Source of the DNA: Psychromonas arctica DSM 14288 | Lineage (GTDB): Bacteria; Pseudomonadota; Gammaproteobacteria; Enterobacterales; Psychromonadaceae | Assembly (NCBI RefSeq): GCF_000482725.1 | Contig: NZ_KI519480.1 | Coordinates: 125,235 to 189,234 of the forward strand | DNA length: 64,000 bases | Reading direction: 5' to 3' | Part shown: positions 39,328 through 48,818 of the stretch, piece by piece | How positions within the stretch are numbered: the stretch's first letter is position 1 | Layout: each line of letters starts with the position of its first letter | Position numbers and translations under genes: made by a program | The notes under the pieces: model-generated | The model's input: only the letters and a program-made list of their open reading frames with translations | What the model was told of the DNA's origin: nothing | The model's database searches: none

Positions 39328-40249
39328 CACGCATGAATGAGGCAAATCGTGGCACATTGTTACGCGTTTTACCGGTAAAACGATAGCTGATGGTTGTGCC
39401 AATTGGCGGTGGGTTTTGGCGTTCTTTATCACTAAAACCAGTGCCTATTTTAAAGGTGATGCCATCTTCCGTTTTTACTAATAAAGAACCCAGTTGCCCT
39501 TTGTACTTACCTTTACCAGGTAGATGTTCCATCACTATCGCTTCTGCATCTTCAAATTTTTTCAGCTTCATCAAGTCTCTATTACGCTTATGTTGATATA
39601 AAGCTTGCTCGTGGTGCAACATTAAACCTTCTCCATTTTCATCAACAACCTTATCTAGCAATGCGTATAAAGCGGTAATAGAGGTTAATTTCTGTTGTTT
39701 TATGATCTGTAAATAGGGACTATTCGCTTGATCAACTAATTGTTGCATCTGCTGAATACGTTGTGAAAATGGTGCTGGGCTAAGTGGTAGATCAAATATC
39801 ATAAACTTCACCTGTTGCCAGTGAGAATTATTTACATCTTGAGTGCGCACAATACCTGACACTTTTTCAAATTGTTGTCGTGATATCCATAGCTCACCAT
39901 CCAGTGCAGTAGTAGGAAAGTCACGTGTAAACCAAACCGGGGCGGTGAAACGGTTACCCTGCTTGGATATAAGTTGTTTACCATCCCAGTAAGCACGTAA
40001 TCCATCTAATTTTTCACTGACAAAATATTGTTCAATATTAATGTCTTGTCGAAAGGTGGTTGCAAGTTGGATAGCAGGTGTCTGCGCATAACAAAAAGTT
40101 GTACTAAAGAGGGTGAGTATTATCAGGAGTCCTGTTTTTCTCTGTCTTAAGCGGGTGAGGCAGTTGCATAATATATAATAGTGGTTTATTAATCTGTTTA
40201 TCGTGACGAGCAACAGGTAGGGAGTGAAGCGAGCAAGCGTATCTATCAT
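39311..40249 (-). CDS. ligE: ATP-dependent DNA ligase of the periplasmic LigE type
   Basis: Small ATP-dependent DNA ligase of 312 residues. Motif I with the adenylated lysine is SEKLDGLRAYWDGK (about 77-90). ALDGELWI (motif III), GEGLMLHH (motif IV) and LMKLKKFEDAEA (motif V) follow, then an OB-fold domain (about 230-312). A secretion signal-like helix (LLIILTLFSTTFCYAQ) ends near residue 56, before the catalytic core. LigE enzymes are exported and are suspected to act on extracellular or incoming DNA. The start at 40249 has a perfect GGAGG five bases upstream, better than the ATG at 40264. This leaves about 40 extra residues with another hydrophobic segment before the signal, which is unusual. 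Confidence 0.88.
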   Translation of the reverse strand: MIDTLARFTPYLLLVTINRLINHYYILCNCLTRLRQRKTGLLIILTLFSTTFCYAQTPAIQLATTFRQDINIEQYFVSEKLDGLRAYWDGKQLISKQGNRFTAPVWFTRDFPTTALDGELWISRQQFEKVSGIVRTQDVNNSHWQQVKFMIFDLPLSPAPFSQRIQQMQQLVDQANSPYLQIIKQQKLTSITALYALLDKVVDENGEGLMLHHEQALYQHKRNRDLMKLKKFEDAEAIVMEHLPGKGKYKGQLGSLLVKTEDGITFKIGTGFSDKERQNPPPIGTTISYRFTGKTRNNVPRFASFMRVRVIY

Positions 40250-40321
40250 AAAAACCTCCAACACAGTTAAAAGAACAAAGACTTTTATAAGTGTAGGAAG
40301 TTTTTTAGCGTTAGGTTATTT

Positions 40322-41215
<894 letters not shown>

Positions 41216-41297
41216 CTAATGGCCTTTGAATACCAATGACCTTAATGCTTAACTCTTATAAAATAAGAGATACAGATCAATATAAAGAGAAGATATA

Positions 41298-41912
41298 ATG
41301 CAAGTGATTATTGGCTTAACAGGCGGTATTGGTAGCGGAAAATCAACCGTAGCAAAAGAATTTACCGCTTTAGGAATAGATATTGTTGATGCAGATAAAG
41401 TTGCTCGGCAGGTAGTTGAACCTGGACAACAAGCATTAACTGAAATTGAACTTTATTTTGGCAGCGATGTCTTAAATGCTGCAGGCGAACTTGATAGGGC
41501 GAAGCTGAGGCAACTTATTTTTCAATCTGACGCTAAAAAAAAATGGTTAAATGCATTATTGCATCCCATCATTCGCGATACATTATTAGCGCAATTAAAG
41601 ATGGCTAAGAGTGAATATGTGATTTTGGAAGCGCCATTATTACTGGAAAATAAACTGACCCAATATACTGACTATACGCTAGTCGTTGATGTGGATGAAA
41701 AATTGCAGATCGAGCGGGCAATGAAACGAGACGAAAATTCAAAATCTCAAATTCAAGCCATTATGGACGCGCAGATTAGCCGTTCGCTTCGCTTACAACA
41801 AGCTGATTATGTTATTGACAACAGTAGTATTGATCGCGTTGCTTTAAAACAACAAATTAAATCGTTACATTTGAAATTTTTATCCCTAAAAAAGAAGACA
41901 TTTAACTCTTAG
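41298..41912 (+). CDS. coaE: Dephospho-CoA kinase CoaE
   Basis: Last enzyme of coenzyme A synthesis, 204 residues. The P-loop GLTGGIGSGKSTVAKEF (about 6-22) is followed by the CoA-binding IVDADKVARQVVEPG (about 31-45), LLHPIIRDTL, and the lid motif. EAPLLLENKLTQYTDYTLVVDVDE (about 112-135, quoted in part EAPLLLENKL) is typical. The start has an AAGAGAAGAT site. The zapD and yacG genes follow, the common gammaproteobacterial coaE-zapD-yacG order. Confidence 0.97.
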   Translation: MQVIIGLTGGIGSGKSTVAKEFTALGIDIVDADKVARQVVEPGQQALTEIELYFGSDVLNAAGELDRAKLRQLIFQSDAKKKWLNALLHPIIRDTLLAQLKMAKSEYVILEAPLLLENKLTQYTDYTLVVDVDEKLQIERAMKRDENSKSQIQAIMDAQISRSLRLQQADYVIDNSSIDRVALKQQIKSLHLKFLSLKKKTFNS

Positions 41913-41966
41913 TTATGCCTTTTAATGTAACCTTACTTTTTATAAAACAAATAAATAGACTATTTT

Positions 41967-42698
41967 ATGATCTCTTTTGAATACCCCCTTACAGAAAAAA
42001 GTCGTTGTTACTTACGCTTTGAATCACTTTTTTTACAAATTAAGCAAAGCATGGGTTTGGATCATGAAAGTGATGCCACTGCTTATTTCAAATCATTATT
42101 TGAATTAATAGAATTAAGTGATCGCAGTGATATTCGCCATGATTTAATTAAAGACTTACGCGCTTTATTAGAAGATATGCAATCATGGCTCGCTTGGGAG
42201 CAGGCAGATACAAAAGCTATTAAGGCATTAATGGTAGAAATAAGTGAATTAATTAGTACCTTGTTAGTTATGTCAAAACAATTAAAATTCTTCAAAGACA
42301 GTCGTTTTTTAACATCGTTAAAACAACGCTTTTTCATTCCGGGTGGTTGTTGTAACTTTGATTTGCCGCAGTTTCACTTCTGGCAAGCACAGCCTATTTC
42401 GGTACAAAAGGCAGATGCTCTAAAATGGTTTGAACACTTTGATGTATTAGAGCGTGCGTTAACATTATTTTTGAAAATGAAACGTCATCAAGGTATTAAG
42501 TCTAAACAGCGTGCTAAGAATGCTTTTTACCAAGGTGAAGTTGAACATGCCTTGTTTATTATCATTAATGTGGATCCTGCGTTACAGGTATATCCTATGA
42601 TATCAGGGCACAAACATCGTTATTCGGTTCGTTTTATGAATGCCAATGCTGAAAATAGCCACGCTGATTATATAGAATTTGAACAGGTTTTTTGTTAA
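41967..42698 (+). CDS. zapD: Z-ring associated protein ZapD
   Basis: Cytoplasmic protein of 243 residues that cross-links FtsZ filaments by binding the FtsZ C-terminal peptide. Family landmarks: the start FEYPLTEKSRCYLRFESLF (about 4-22), FFIPGGCCNFDLPQFHFW (about 121-138) and SGHKHRYSVRFM near the end. It follows coaE by 54 bp and precedes yacG. FtsZ in this window carries the target peptide. Confidence 0.95.
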   Translation: MISFEYPLTEKSRCYLRFESLFLQIKQSMGLDHESDATAYFKSLFELIELSDRSDIRHDLIKDLRALLEDMQSWLAWEQADTKAIKALMVEISELISTLLVMSKQLKFFKDSRFLTSLKQRFFIPGGCCNFDLPQFHFWQAQPISVQKADALKWFEHFDVLERALTLFLKMKRHQGIKSKQRAKNAFYQGEVEHALFIIINVDPALQVYPMISGHKHRYSVRFMNANAENSHADYIEFEQVFC

Positions 42699-42750
42699 TA
42701 ACATAAGCGATTAATGTTAAAATAAAAGATTAAATATGTAAGGAAGAACG

Positions 42751-42945
42751 ATGAAAGTTAATTGCCCAACTTGTCAAAAACAAGTTGTTTGGGATAAACA
42801 AAGTTTATACCGTCCATTTTGTTGTAAACGTTGTCAGCTTATTGATTTAGGTGAATGGGCCGACGAAGAAAAACGGATTAAAGGCGAGTCTGTTAGCCCT
42901 GAGAATTTGCCACAAAACAAAACTATTTATTTTGAAGAAGATTAA
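42751..42945 (+). CDS. yacG: DNA gyrase inhibitor / zinc-binding protein YacG
   Basis: Small zinc protein of 64 residues. Four cysteines form the zinc site: CPTC (residues 5-8) and CCKRC (about 28-32). The conserved [20 protein letters not shown] is the family hallmark (quoted length 20). YacG binds GyrB and inhibits gyrase in E. coli. A GGAAG ribosome site lies before the ATG. It ends the coaE-zapD-yacG group and a hairpin follows. Confidence 0.95.
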   Translation: MKVNCPTCQKQVVWDKQSLYRPFCCKRCQLIDLGEWADEEKRIKGESVSPENLPQNKTIYFEED

Positions 42946-42998
42946 ATAAAGCCATTTATTTTTAATAACCGAAACAAAAAATAATTTATACTGTATAA

Positions 42999-43036
42999 AT
43001 CCAGAATGTTAGCCTAACTTAAAATACATTCTGGAT
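42999..43036 (+). terminator. Hairpin after yacG
   Basis: ATCCAGAATGT and ACATTCTGGAT form an 11-bp stem with a 16-base loop, followed by ATTTTC. It lies 54 bases after yacG and 62 before the next gene, so it is a likely terminator. Confidence 0.6.
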
Positions 43037-43098
43037 ATTTTCATTTATCCCTCTGTAAATATTCATTAGATACAAGACTCTATTAAAAGTAGGTACGT

Positions 43099-44571
43099 AT
43101 GAACGAATATAGACGAAGTTTGCTATGTTGTATTTTATTTTGTGTGTTAATCCTGAGCTATGCTGTTTACGATACATATGCAAGTTATGCGAAGGAAAAA
43201 GAAGCGGTTCGCTCTCGCGTCGGTAATACAAGTTTCCTGATCGCTGAATGGCTGAAGGGAGAATTTCAAGCATCCGATTATGTCTTGTTAGACATAATGA
43301 GTCGTATTTCATCAGATGATTTGATTTACCCACATCCCAATCCAAGCCAACAACAAGCAACTATAAAATTTCTCACTTCTAAACTACAAACTTTACCTAA
43401 TTATTACACTGGCATAGGCACTGCAGATGAAAACTGTATCATTTCTCATGCTTATAACTACCCACCCCGGTCATCTGCAATAGGCTTTAATGGCAGCAAA
43501 CGAGATTGGTGTATTGAACATAGAAACGATGAAAACTCAGGACAATATGTGACGCCCTCCTTTAAGAGCACAACGGGAAATCTCAGTGTTGTGCAAAATC
43601 GAGCTTTTCGCGGTGGCTCAAAAGAATTCGGTGGCATGATCGGCTTTCAAATAGAGCTTAATTTCTTTTCAACTTTAATCGATCAAGTAGTGCTGGATAA
43701 ACATGGCGTGATAGGTGTGATTGATAGCAATATGGTGTTGTTAGCCAGAAAACCTCAAATGCCAGGGAAAGTGGGTGTGCAGATCCAAGATAAAGTTGCT
43801 GCTGAGTACGTTGGCTCCGATCGTGATACTTTATCTACCTTTCAGTATAAGTCCCCATTGGATACTGAAAGTCGTTTTTATGGTATGCGTAAAGTTGATA
43901 CTTTACCGTTTTATATCATCGTTGGTGAAGCCGACACAGACTGGTTAAAAAGTTGGTATTTAAAAACATTGATGATGTTCAGTATTGTCAGCATATTATT
44001 TATAATGTCGATTTTGTTGCTATTGAATTATTGGAAACAATTGGATCAAGCTAAAAAACTCTTGTTGTTAGCGCAAACTGATCACTTGACCAAAACATTA
44101 AATCGTCGAGGTTTTATGTTAGAGGCTAATAAAGAGTTAAGTCTAGTGCATCGATATGAAACAGATTTGGTTATTTTTGCCTTGGATATTGACCACTTTA
44201 AATTGATTAATGATACACATGGTCATGCGACAGGCGATAGAGCAATGGTTGCCTTCACTCAAGTTTGTTTTCATTCGCTGCGAGATGTCGATGTTTTTGC
44301 TAGGATCGGTGGTGATGAATTTATTATACTATTACCACATACTAACCTTGAACAAGCGGTTGTCGTTGCTGAGCGTATCAGAAAAGCAGTGCAAGAATGT
44401 ATTGTTATGAATGATCACGCTGAAGCGGTACAGATGACATTGAGTATTGGAGTAGCGGTGGTTCGTCCGGAAGTTAAAACGGTGACGGAGATGATGGCAT
44501 TAGTTGATAAAGCCCTTTATTCAGCAAAACAAAATGGACGTAATCAAGTACAATATATAGCTGATGAATGA
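43099..44571 (+). CDS. Membrane diguanylate cyclase with periplasmic Cache-type sensor
   Basis: Predicted c-di-GMP synthase of 490 residues. TM1 is at about 8-24, followed by a periplasmic sensor of about 260 residues (dCache-like, with FNGSKRDWCIEHRND and FGGMIGFQIEL) and TM2 at about 290-312. The GGDEF domain is at about 325-490. The active site is intact (RIGGDEFIILLP). An RxxD inhibitory I-site (RDVD) lies exactly five residues before GGDEF, so product inhibition is expected. LALDIDHFKLINDTHGHATGD is the usual metal and substrate region (quoted here within 21 positions as DIDHFKLINDTHGHATGD). The ligand is unknown. Single gene, preceded by its own ribosome site. Confidence 0.93.
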   Translation: MNEYRRSLLCCILFCVLILSYAVYDTYASYAKEKEAVRSRVGNTSFLIAEWLKGEFQASDYVLLDIMSRISSDDLIYPHPNPSQQQATIKFLTSKLQTLPNYYTGIGTADENCIISHAYNYPPRSSAIGFNGSKRDWCIEHRNDENSGQYVTPSFKSTTGNLSVVQNRAFRGGSKEFGGMIGFQIELNFFSTLIDQVVLDKHGVIGVIDSNMVLLARKPQMPGKVGVQIQDKVAAEYVGSDRDTLSTFQYKSPLDTESRFYGMRKVDTLPFYIIVGEADTDWLKSWYLKTLMMFSIVSILFIMSILLLLNYWKQLDQAKKLLLLAQTDHLTKTLNRRGFMLEANKELSLVHRYETDLVIFALDIDHFKLINDTHGHATGDRAMVAFTQVCFHSLRDVDVFARIGGDEFIILLPHTNLEQAVVVAERIRKAVQECIVMNDHAEAVQMTLSIGVAVVRPEVKTVTEMMALVDKALYSAKQNGRNQVQYIADE

Positions 44572-44677
44572 TAACAATTGTAGTCAATCACCACTTTATT
44601 GATAACGGTTGTCTAAAAATTAAAACCTATAACCAAAAATCATCACAATTATAATAAATGAAATACAAGGGAAAATA

Positions 44678-45022
44678 ATGACGTTACAAGACTTTATAGC
44701 AAAACTGAATACACAACCGGAGCAGGTTGAGTTTGCCGATACAATGGCAGTGATTGAAGCAAACTATGCATTTACCGAAACGTCATTTAGCAATGGTTTG
44801 CAAGTTAATGCGGAAGGTGAAAACTCAGGCTCATGTAAGGTTTTTTCATTTGCACAATTAAATAAATTAACTGAAGCGCAAACCTTAGCTTGTTTTGGTA
44901 TCTATTACCGTAATGATGTTCTAGAAAACCCTGAAGCCAGTGATCACCAAAATATTCGTCAGTTTATGCTTAATGGTTGGTCTGGTATCCATTTTGATGC
45001 AGTGGCATTAAATCCGTTATAA
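44678..45022 (+). CDS. HopJ-family protein
   Basis: Protein of 114 residues of the HopJ family, named after a Pseudomonas type III effector but widespread in free-living marine bacteria without type III secretion. Recognised by FADTMAVIEANYAFTETSFSNG (about 19-40, in part) and the cysteine-containing GENSGSCKVFSFAQLNKLTEAQTL region. It has no signal or membrane segment. The function is unknown; an effector role here is not supported, since no secretion genes are present. AAGGGAAA precedes the ATG. A terminator follows. Confidence 0.88.
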   Translation: MTLQDFIAKLNTQPEQVEFADTMAVIEANYAFTETSFSNGLQVNAEGENSGSCKVFSFAQLNKLTEAQTLACFGIYYRNDVLENPEASDHQNIRQFMLNGWSGIHFDAVALNPL

Positions 45023-45035
45023 TCGCTTAAATAAC

Positions 45036-45067
45036 TTATGACAGAATTGTATTGCTATTTGTCATAA
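45036..45067 (+). other. Hairpin after the HopJ gene
   Basis: TTATGACA and TGTCATAA pair around a 16-base loop and overlap the start of the next terminator. It may be an alternative fold or 3'-end stabiliser. Confidence 0.4.
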
Positions 45068-45094
45068 AAAAGGGGCTTATTATTAGCCCTTTTT
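45066..45094. terminator. Terminator between the HopJ gene and yciH
   Basis: AAAAAGGGGCT pairs with AGCCCTTTTT around a 7-base loop, with one G-T pair. The flanking A- and T-runs allow action in both directions. Confidence 0.85.
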
Positions 45095-45180
45095 CAAATA
45101 AAATCATTCACTATTGGTCACTACTTGTTAAATTTACTAGTGCTTTATTTAGCAAACGCCTAATTTAATAAGGAGTTAAT

Positions 45181-45507
45181 CTAACTGCCAGCCAACTTAA
45201 CTTGGTAACCTTGTTTTTCTAATACAGATTTAATAATCTCACGTTGGTCTGTTTGGATTTCGATAACAAAGTCTTTTACCGTGCCACCACAACCGGTGCG
45301 CTTTTTAATTTCTTTCGCTAATGCTTTAATTGCTTTATCGTCAAGTTGCAAACCTTTAATTAACGTGACACCTTTACCCTTACGCCCTTTAGTTTCACGA
45401 TGTAGACGAATAATGCCGTCACCCTCAGGCGCAACTTGTTTTTGTTTGGTTTTTTCTACTTTTCCACCGTCAGTAGAATAAACTACATTTAAATCACCAA
45501 AATCCAT
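45181..45507 (-). CDS. yciH: Translation initiation factor SUI1-like protein YciH
   Basis: Protein of 108 residues related to eukaryotic eIF1/SUI1. E. coli YciH acts as a stress-linked inhibitor or fidelity factor of initiation on the 30S subunit. Signature residues: the start VVYSTDGGKVEK, RLHRETKGRKGKGVTLIKGL (about 37-56), TGCGGTVKDFVIEIQTDQRE (about 75-94). Three ATGs stand in tandem; the third (45507) has AGGA at the best distance and is used. It is convergent with the HopJ gene and divergent from feoA by about 320 bp. Confidence 0.93.
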   Translation of the reverse strand: MDFGDLNVVYSTDGGKVEKTKQKQVAPEGDGIIRLHRETKGRKGKGVTLIKGLQLDDKAIKALAKEIKKRTGCGGTVKDFVIEIQTDQREIIKSVLEKQGYQVKLAGS

Positions 45508-45747
45508 CATCATTCCTACTTATTTGAGTTTTACCTATTTTATACCCGTTAATACTGCAGATGCAAAATTCAATAAAATATTCACTTTAAAATTCTGTCA
45601 TAAAATCCTTTTATAAAATTCATTTATCAACACCTTTATAACGCAATTACGATGAAAGAATCCTCACTTCATGGTGCTTTAAGGTTACAAATTGATCTAA
45701 AACAAGAGACCGCTTTATAGCTGAGCTTTTAAGGTGTTTTACATTGT

Positions 45748-45768
45748 TAATGATAATAGTTTGTATTA
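45748..45768 (+). promoter_or_regulatory. Possible Fur box upstream of feoA
   Basis: The sequence around TTAATGATAATAGTTTG has a clear first half-site (TGATAAT) but a weak second half compared with the Fur consensus. It lies 63-83 bases before feoA, where iron control of feoABC is expected from other gammaproteobacteria. The rest of the 320-bp gap to yciH shows no recognisable element. Confidence 0.35.
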
Positions 45769-45830
45769 CCTTGTTGTTTAGTAACAAGTGCTGATAGACG
45801 CATTCAGTGCAACAGTGGTGAGGATCAACG

Positions 45831-46055
45831 ATGACATTATCAGAATTAAAAATAGGCCAAACAGCAAACATTGTGAACATCAATGCCATAGAGCCTGTCA
45901 TGCGCAAAAAACTACTTAATTTAGGCTTTTTACCAAAAGCACAAATACAATTATTACGGGTTGCTCCAATGGGTGACCCGATAGCTATTCGCTGTGCCAA
46001 TAGCTCCATTGCTTTACGTAAAAGTATCGCCAATCAGATCATAGTGGAGCGTTAA
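45831..46055 (+). CDS. feoA: Ferrous iron transport protein FeoA
   Basis: Small SH3-like cytoplasmic protein of 74 residues required for FeoB function. LKIGQTANIVNI at the start, the conserved MRKKLLNLGFLPKAQIQLLR (about 24-43) and APMGDPIAIRC are diagnostic. GAGGATCAACG stands before the ATG. It is separated from feoB by one base, so the two are co-translated. Confidence 0.95.
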   Translation: MTLSELKIGQTANIVNINAIEPVMRKKLLNLGFLPKAQIQLLRVAPMGDPIAIRCANSSIALRKSIANQIIVER

Positions 46056-46056
46056 T

Positions 46057-48348
46057 ATGACCTTAAATATTGCAACCATTGGTAACCCCAATTCAGGTAA
46101 AACTACTTTATTCAATTCGCTTACGGGCAGCAATCAACGTGTTGGTAACTGGAGTGGTGTGACTGTTGAGAAAAAAACAGGGCATTTTAGTTTAGGTGAG
46201 CAGCAAACGGTTAAAATCATTGATTTACCTGGTATCTACAACCTTGACCTCGACCAGTTTGGCACTTCATTAGATGAACGCGTTGCCTTTGAATATATGA
46301 TGCAAAGTCAACCTGATATCGTGATGAATATTATTGATGCGAGCTGCTTAGAAAGAAGTTTGTATTTAACCCTGCAGTTGCTAGAGCTTGGTTTACCAGT
46401 GCTTGTTGTACTGAATAAAATGGACTTAGCAGATAAACAACATGTAGTGATTAATGAAAAGCAACTCAGTAAACAGTTAGGCTGCCCTGTTGTGTCACTA
46501 TCTGCGCATGATCAAAAAGCGGTAAAACAATTAAAGCATACATTTAGCGAACTTGATTTAGCCAGCTTAGGAGCTGACTTTTATCTCGACTATGGACAAC
46601 AATTACAACCCATTATTGAGCAAACATCACAATTATTTCCTACTAATACTCGCCTTAAACGACAAGCATTAGCGATCAAATGTATTGAAAATGATTATTC
46701 AATATTACAAGGCTTTAATCAGCAAGATAAACAGACTATTGAACAGCTAAGAAGCTCATTAGCAATTGATGTCGATTTACAAATAGCCGATGTTCGCTAC
46801 TCCTACATTTACACAATCACACAGGAAGCGGTTAGAACAAAGGGACATTTAAGCCAAACATTAACGGAAAAAATTGATGCGGTTACTTTAAATAGATTTA
46901 CTGGGATCCCAGTGTTTTTATTAGTGATGTATTTGATGTTTATGTTCTCTATCAATATTGGTAGTGCATTTATTGATTTCTTTGATATTGCCGCTGGTGC
47001 TATTTTTGTTGATCAAATGGCACAATGGTTAAGTCTGATTAATGCCCCTGAATGGCTGATAAATGTATTAGCCTATGGCGTTGGCAATGGTATTCAAACC
47101 GTCATGACGTTTATTCCCGTGATTGCCTGTTTGTATCTGTTCTTAGCCGTGCTTGAAAGTTCAGGCTACCTTGCAAGAGCGGCGTTTGTTATTGACCGTG
47201 CCATGCAGTTTATCGGTTTGCCGGGCAAATCCTTTGTGCCAATGATTGTGGGTTTTGGTTGTACCGTACCCGCAGTGATGGCCGCAAGAACCTTAGAAAA
47301 AGAGCGCGAACGCCTGCTCACCGTAATCATGTCTCCATTTATGTCATGTGGAGCTCGATTACCTGTTTATGCTTTATTCGCCAGTGCATTTTTTCCGGAG
47401 CAAGGACAAAATATTGTCTTCCTATTGTATTTGATTGGTATTTTAGTTGCCGTACTGACAGGGTATGTACTAAGTAGAACGATTCTGCCGGGTAAAAGTG
47501 AAAGTATGTTTTTAGAAATACCTGACTATGAAATACCAACCGTTAAAAATACTTTAATCAAAACATGGCAAAAACTAAAAGGTTTTTTATTTGGAGCCGG
47601 ACAAACCATCGTTTTAGTGGTGACATTACTGAACGTCATTAACTCGGTAGGGATTGACGGTAGTTTTGGCCATCAAGACAGTGAAAGCTCATTGCTAAGT
47701 CAAGGGGCACAAATTATTACCCCTATTTTATCGCCATTGGGTATTAATAATGAAAACTGGCCAGCTACCGTGGGGATAGTAACAGGTATTTTCGCAAAAG
47801 AAGCGGTAGTAGGCACACTTAATAACTTGTACTCAACCCAAGATGCAGGCGCAGAAGCAGAGTTAAGCTTGTTAGAGAAGCTTAATGAAGCATTAGCGAC
47901 TATTCCTGAAAATCTAATGGGCATTGATATTAGCGACCCTTTAGGCATAAATGTCGGAGAGTTAGGGGATTTAACAACGGCTGCTGAAGTACAAGGTGTT
48001 GATTTAACTATTTATAGCAATATTCAACAAGCCTTTGTTAGCCAAGAAGCTGCGTTTGCTTATTTACTATTTATCCTACTTTATGCACCGTGCGCTGCTG
48101 CGATGGGCGCGATCGTCAGGGAAGTAGGTATGAATTGGGCACGATTTATCGCCGTTTGGTCCACTGCCATTGCTTATATTGTTTCGGTTGCTTATTACCA
48201 AATCGCGACCTTTGCATTACACCCTATGGTTAGCCTCGCGTACTTATTAGGTTCCGCTGTTATAATTTTAGGCGTGTTGTATAAGTTAAAGTCGAAAGGC
48301 AACTTACTTGCTGACGTCTCCATTAGTTCTGAGCAATCCTTAGTGTAA
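46057..48348 (+). CDS. feoB: Ferrous iron transporter FeoB
   Basis: Inner-membrane Fe(II) transporter of 763 residues with an N-terminal G protein. G1 is GNPNSGKTTLFNSL (about 8-21), G2 lies in the NWSGVTVE switch, G3 is DLPGIYNL (about 52-59) and G4 is NKMD (about 120). A GDI-like helical domain follows (to about 265), then two Gate domains with cysteines: GFGCTVPAVMAARTLE (about 400) and MSPFMSCGARLPVYALF (about 427), and near the end LLYAPCAAAMGAIVRE. The length is normal. It belongs to the feoABC operon. Confidence 0.98.
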   Translation: MTLNIATIGNPNSGKTTLFNSLTGSNQRVGNWSGVTVEKKTGHFSLGEQQTVKIIDLPGIYNLDLDQFGTSLDERVAFEYMMQSQPDIVMNIIDASCLERSLYLTLQLLELGLPVLVVLNKMDLADKQHVVINEKQLSKQLGCPVVSLSAHDQKAVKQLKHTFSELDLASLGADFYLDYGQQLQPIIEQTSQLFPTNTRLKRQALAIKCIENDYSILQGFNQQDKQTIEQLRSSLAIDVDLQIADVRYSYIYTITQEAVRTKGHLSQTLTEKIDAVTLNRFTGIPVFLLVMYLMFMFSINIGSAFIDFFDIAAGAIFVDQMAQWLSLINAPEWLINVLAYGVGNGIQTVMTFIPVIACLYLFLAVLESSGYLARAAFVIDRAMQFIGLPGKSFVPMIVGFGCTVPAVMAARTLEKERERLLTVIMSPFMSCGARLPVYALFASAFFPEQGQNIVFLLYLIGILVAVLTGYVLSRTILPGKSESMFLEIPDYEIPTVKNTLIKTWQKLKGFLFGAGQTIVLVVTLLNVINSVGIDGSFGHQDSESSLLSQGAQIITPILSPLGINNENWPATVGIVTGIFAKEAVVGTLNNLYSTQDAGAEAELSLLEKLNEALATIPENLMGIDISDPLGINVGELGDLTTAAEVQGVDLTIYSNIQQAFVSQEAAFAYLLFILLYAPCAAAMGAIVREVGMNWARFIAVWSTAIAYIVSVAYYQIATFALHPMVSLAYLLGSAVIILGVLYKLKSKGNLLADVSISSEQSLV

Positions 48349-48360
48349 AGAGGAGTAACA

Positions 48361-48591
48361 ATGATTTTAAAGCGTTTATCAGACTATATTGAAACACAAC
48401 AACGTGTAGAAGAAGGCACATTGTTAAAGCATTTTCGGTTACAAAGAAATGGGCTTGCACCGATGATTGAAATACTGATCCGAGCAGGGCATATACAAAA
48501 AACAATTAATCAACGCGGAGATAAACTGCCTCCACAGGTTTTCTATAGTTGGCATAAACAACAAGTTATCCCAATGACAACCTTATTATAA
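48361..48591 (+). CDS. feoC: FeoC-like winged-helix protein, cysteine-free
   Basis: Protein of 76 residues following feoB by 12 bp with an AAAGAGG ribosome site. It begins MILKRLSDYIETQQRVEEGTLLKHF, a winged-helix pattern as in FeoC, in which the helix RNGLAPMIEILIRAGHIQK is the DNA-binding-like part. Klebsiella FeoC has a cluster of cysteines thought to hold an Fe-S cluster; this protein has no cysteine at all. It may stabilise FeoB by direct binding instead. The call rests on operon position, size and the winged-helix pattern. Confidence 0.85.
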   Translation: MILKRLSDYIETQQRVEEGTLLKHFRLQRNGLAPMIEILIRAGHIQKTINQRGDKLPPQVFYSWHKQQVIPMTTLL

Positions 48592-48693
48592 TCGCTCACA
48601 CTAACTGCCCAAGAACATGAAATAGGGGGTTGAAGCTTGTTTCGTTGATCATTTCTTGCAAATTTATTTTTTGCTAATAAACCTTACACAACA

Positions 48694-48729
48694 AATACCT
48701 GATGCAGTAACTGGTTCAGGTATTTTTTT
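48694..48729 (+). terminator. feoABC terminator
   Basis: AATACCTGA and TCAGGTATT form a 9-bp stem around a 13-base loop with a run of T. It lies about 100 bases after feoC and 90 before rlmN. Confidence 0.85.
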
Positions 48730-48818
48730 AGTTAAAATTTGTGACTAGCATCAGTTATTCAAAATATGTACAATCCACCTCCGAATTTATACCAGAATTA
48801 GTCTAGTTGAGGCATTCC

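Noticed and set aside
44678..45022. Type III effector or pathogenicity interpretation of the HopJ gene
   Set aside because: No secretion system, chaperone or virulence genes are near, and the family is common in free-living marine bacteria.
45647..46033. 128-codon minus-strand open frame over feoA
   Set aside because: It is antisense to the clear feoA gene, has no recognisable motif, and consists of the complementary frame of a conserved protein plus upstream DNA.
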